Shown one piece after another: positions 61,633 through 64,000 of a stretch of DNA of 64,000 nt (positions are counted from its first letter, which is position 1; the number at the start of each line of letters is the position of its first letter). The stretch covers positions 9,780,001 to 9,844,000 of the forward strand of contig BSBM01000076.1 of assembly GCA_027924585.1 (NCBI GenBank). Reading direction: 5' to 3'. The notes under the pieces are model-generated. The model saw nothing but the letters and a program-made list of their open reading frames with translations. It ran no database searches and was not told the DNA's origin. The position numbers and the translations under genes were made by a program. Source of the DNA: Larix kaempferi. Taxonomy: Eukaryota > Streptophyta > Pinopsida > Pinales > Pinaceae.

Positions 61633-64000
61633 CTACTTTAAGGCGAGGCCATTGAGAGGGAGAATTACTTCCTCTCCTTGTAGGTCTTTCAGCTTATAAG
61701 TGGATGAGCCAAGCTTTTCAGAAATTTGATAAGGGCCAACCCATAGATGTTGAAACTTAGTGTGCATCCCCTTACCATCATGTGGATGGTCCCACTTCAA
61801 AACTAAGTCACCTACTTCGAAATCCCTTTTTCCAGACTTTCACTTATTAAACCACATTTTGACTGTGAAAATCCTCACAGCAGTTCTAAGAGATGATGTA
61901 TACCTCACAAGAAAGTAATTGATTAAGCAGGAAAATAGAAGAAGAGTGGTCAATGCAGTATAATGAGCAACAGAATAATAATACAGTAGAACTCGGATAG
62001 AAGCAAAAATACTTCACACACGCTAATTAATTAATCACAATATGGACAAATAAGTAGTACATTGCATGAGGATTCGAATGCCAAGGGGGCAATTCGAATT
62101 AGCCTTCATGGAGTGATCAAAAGATCACTTGAGTGTCATCGGAGCACAACTAGAAGTCTATCTCCTCATCAGTGGAGTCATCAATGCTCAAGTAACTGTC
62201 AACCATCAGTCAAACTGAGTCTAACTGAGTGTGACTGGAACTAACTGAATGAAGGAGGCTCAGTGGAGGGCGCATGAGGAGCTAACTGAATTCAAAATGA
62301 GCAGTCTAGTCACACTGGAGGTCCATCAAAGTGGTAAGGTCAGTTAAGAGTGAGTCAAGCCTAAAATCAAGGAGAGAACTTAGTTAACTGAAGACAACTG
62401 GACTGGTAGGTGAAGAAGGGCGCTTTTGTCAAGTGGATGGTGAGATGTGGGCGCATCACTGGCTAGGAGGGCTCAATCTGAGTGGAAATAAGCTCCCGAG
62501 TGCTGGAAGACTAGGGACTAGGTGCTGGAGGTGTCAACCTGATGATTGGGCAGCATGCGGATGCATGCAATGCATGTTGCATGCAGGAATGCATGCAAGA
62601 CTGAAAATGCAAAGGATGAAAATGCTGGTAGGAATAGGATGGAGTATAGGAATATCCTAACATTGACTATGTCTTGGTGCTAGTGGAACCAGTCTTTGGC
62701 TTTAAGCCGAGATTCTTCAAGTTTTAGCAGGGTATCAATTATTGATTGTAGGGCTTGACTGATATATCCTCAAGAGGCTTGTGCCAATTGAAAGGATGGG
62801 AGTATAATATTCGGAGGGAGGATGGCCTCTTTACCCTTGACTAGGGTGAACGGGGAGAATCTTAAGGCATTCTTTGGGGTGACTCTGTCTACCCATAGAG
62901 CATTCGAGAGGGTTGTATGCCATCTTCTTTGATTTTCAATTACAGTTTTCTTAAGAATTCTAATGAGGTTCTTATTGGTAGACTCAGCTAAACCATTTCC
63001 TTGGGGATAATAATTGGTTGAGTAATGTAGTTTAATTCCTTTCTCATAAGCAAATTTATTTATCTTCAAATACGAGAAATAAGTAGCATTATCAAAGACT
63101 AGGGAAATTGGAACCCCAAACCTGGTTATGATGTTTTCGTCCAAGAATCTGATGACTACATCTTCGTTTAATTTGCGCAGCAGAATAGCTTCTGCCCATC
63201 TTGTAAAATAGTCCATAGTTTTCAGGGTATACTGATGTTGTCATGACGAATTTGGGTTGATCTCACCGATAGCATCTATGCCCCACTGCTCTAATGGTTC
63301 AGATATGATGACTGGCTGCAGGGGTCCTACTGCTTTTGGCAATTTTTCGGCACTCCTTTGACATACATCACAATTCCGGGCATATGTATGAGCATCTCTG
63401 AATCAGGTTGGCCAATAATACCCAGCTCTGAGAATTTTATGTGATGTGGTATCTCCAGAATAATGTCCCCCACAAGGGCCATTGTGCAATTCTTGGACCA
63501 CACTATCAGCATCTTCTTTCTCTATACACCTAAGGAAAATCCCATCATAATTTTTTCTAAAAAGTACCCCATCAATGATTTGGTAGGCTGCTAATTTGAG
63601 ACGTAATGCTCTCCTTTGCTTAGAATTATAGTGTTCCGGCAAATAACCTTGTTGTAAATAATGCACCAAGTCCCTATACCAAGATTCAGGAGCTGTAAAA
63701 ATAGGACATACCTCGGCCATATTCAGCTCTGCTTCATTTTCACAGTCCGACTCTTCATCAACTAGATGCTTAGTGAGTAACTTACATAACCCTTGACCCT
63801 TGATAATGGTGGCAGGTTTAAATTCTAGATCACAGTCTTGGAGAGCTATGACCCAATTTCCTCTTCGTTCTCCCAATTCCTTCTGAACGAACAAAGATCT
63901 GACAGCGGGGTGAGGGACTATGACTTTAGTCTTGTTCTTTAAAATATATGGCCTGAACTGCTTTATTGCTTTGAAAACAGCATACGCTTGCTTGTCTATA
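61633..64000 (-). pseudogene. Ty3/gypsy RNase H-integrase of element G (partial)
   Basis: The frame enters from beyond 64000 with the RNase H end (QAYAVFKAIKQFRPYILKNK; CDLEFKPATIIKGQGLCKLL). The integrase zinc domain follows (HNGPCGGHYSG ... CDVCQ). The core retains WGIDAI, VFDNATYF and LAESTNKNL, i.e. the D, D and E residues. The C-terminal domain (FEVGDLVLKWDHPHDGKGMH, HLWVGPYQISEKLGSSTYKL) lies beyond a solo LTR inserted at 61864-62662 and ends GLALK-TAG at 61633. In-frame stops at about 63401, 63240, 62687 and 61847 kill it. It is distinct from T in sequence. Confidence 0.88.
61864..62662 (-). mobile_element. Solo LTR of the C family (L4) in the integrase of G
   Basis: A 799-bp diverged C-family LTR, from TGTGAAAATCCTCACAG to GGAATATCCTAACA on the plus strand. 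It is flanked by a perfect 5-bp duplication TTGAC (61859-61863 and 62663-62667). The integrase sequence continues across it. It shares the 'CTAACTGAGTG...ACTAACTGAATGAAGGAGGCTC' block with L1-L3. Solo LTRs arise by recombination between the two LTRs of a full element. Confidence 0.93.

Overview
The window is plant nuclear DNA made almost entirely of nested LTR retrotransposons; I see no convincing host gene. The plant signature is clear: Ty1/copia elements primed by initiator tRNA-Met (TGGTATCAGAGC), Ty3/gypsy Tat-type machinery with a second, archaeal-type RNase H, a plant mobile domain (PMD) gene and a tRNA-Arg-type primer site. The density and nesting suggest a large, repeat-rich genome. 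I cannot name the species or a group below land plant.

Layout. 1-4881 is the 3' part of a decayed copia element (D): leader, RT/RNase H remnant, five different tandem arrays, polypurine tract (PPT) and 3' LTR. 4882-8160 is a badly decayed + strand gypsy element (E) with modules out of order. 8161-13000 is mostly unassigned and AT-rich. 13001-24318 is a copia element (B) whose gag is split by a complete insertion of copia element A (14399-21106, two 640-bp LTRs, near-perfect 5-bp target duplication). A and D are relatives; both lack gag and integrase and carry tandem arrays before the PPT. 24320-24560 is a gypsy gag scrap on the minus strand.

24570-39892 is a young minus-strand Tat-type gypsy element (T). 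It has LTRs that look identical over 725 bp, a gag-pro-RT-RNaseH-integrase frame broken only by two nonsense codons, a separate archaeal-type RNase H downstream of integrase, and an antisense, intron-containing PMD gene with its own TATA box. Its non-coding parts hold two unusual signals: an array of about a dozen stem-loops with covarying stems and a shared loop (26605-27268), and a recurring GCGCGGYACTGT-type motif in the LTR, the leader and the antisense gene's 5' intron.

39893-43050 holds LTR-like remnants. From 43051 to 60548 there are two diverged copies (X1, X2) of an unfamiliar 6-7 kb unit with TGTTG...CAACA ends. Each carries a minus-strand gene for a large coiled-coil protein. The right end of X1 is followed by a degenerate tRNA-Arg-like primer site, so X may be a giant gene-bearing LTR. 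Between and inside the X copies lies a copia family C: a gag-protease-only element (48533-52580), an extra LTR copy (59355-60083) and a solo LTR with perfect TTGAC duplication (61864-62662). That solo LTR sits inside the integrase of a further minus-strand gypsy element (G, 61633-64000), which runs off the window.

Most reading frames are interrupted by in-frame TAG/TGA codons rather than many indels, as expected for methylated, silenced plant transposons. All comparisons were made by eye; percentages are estimates.
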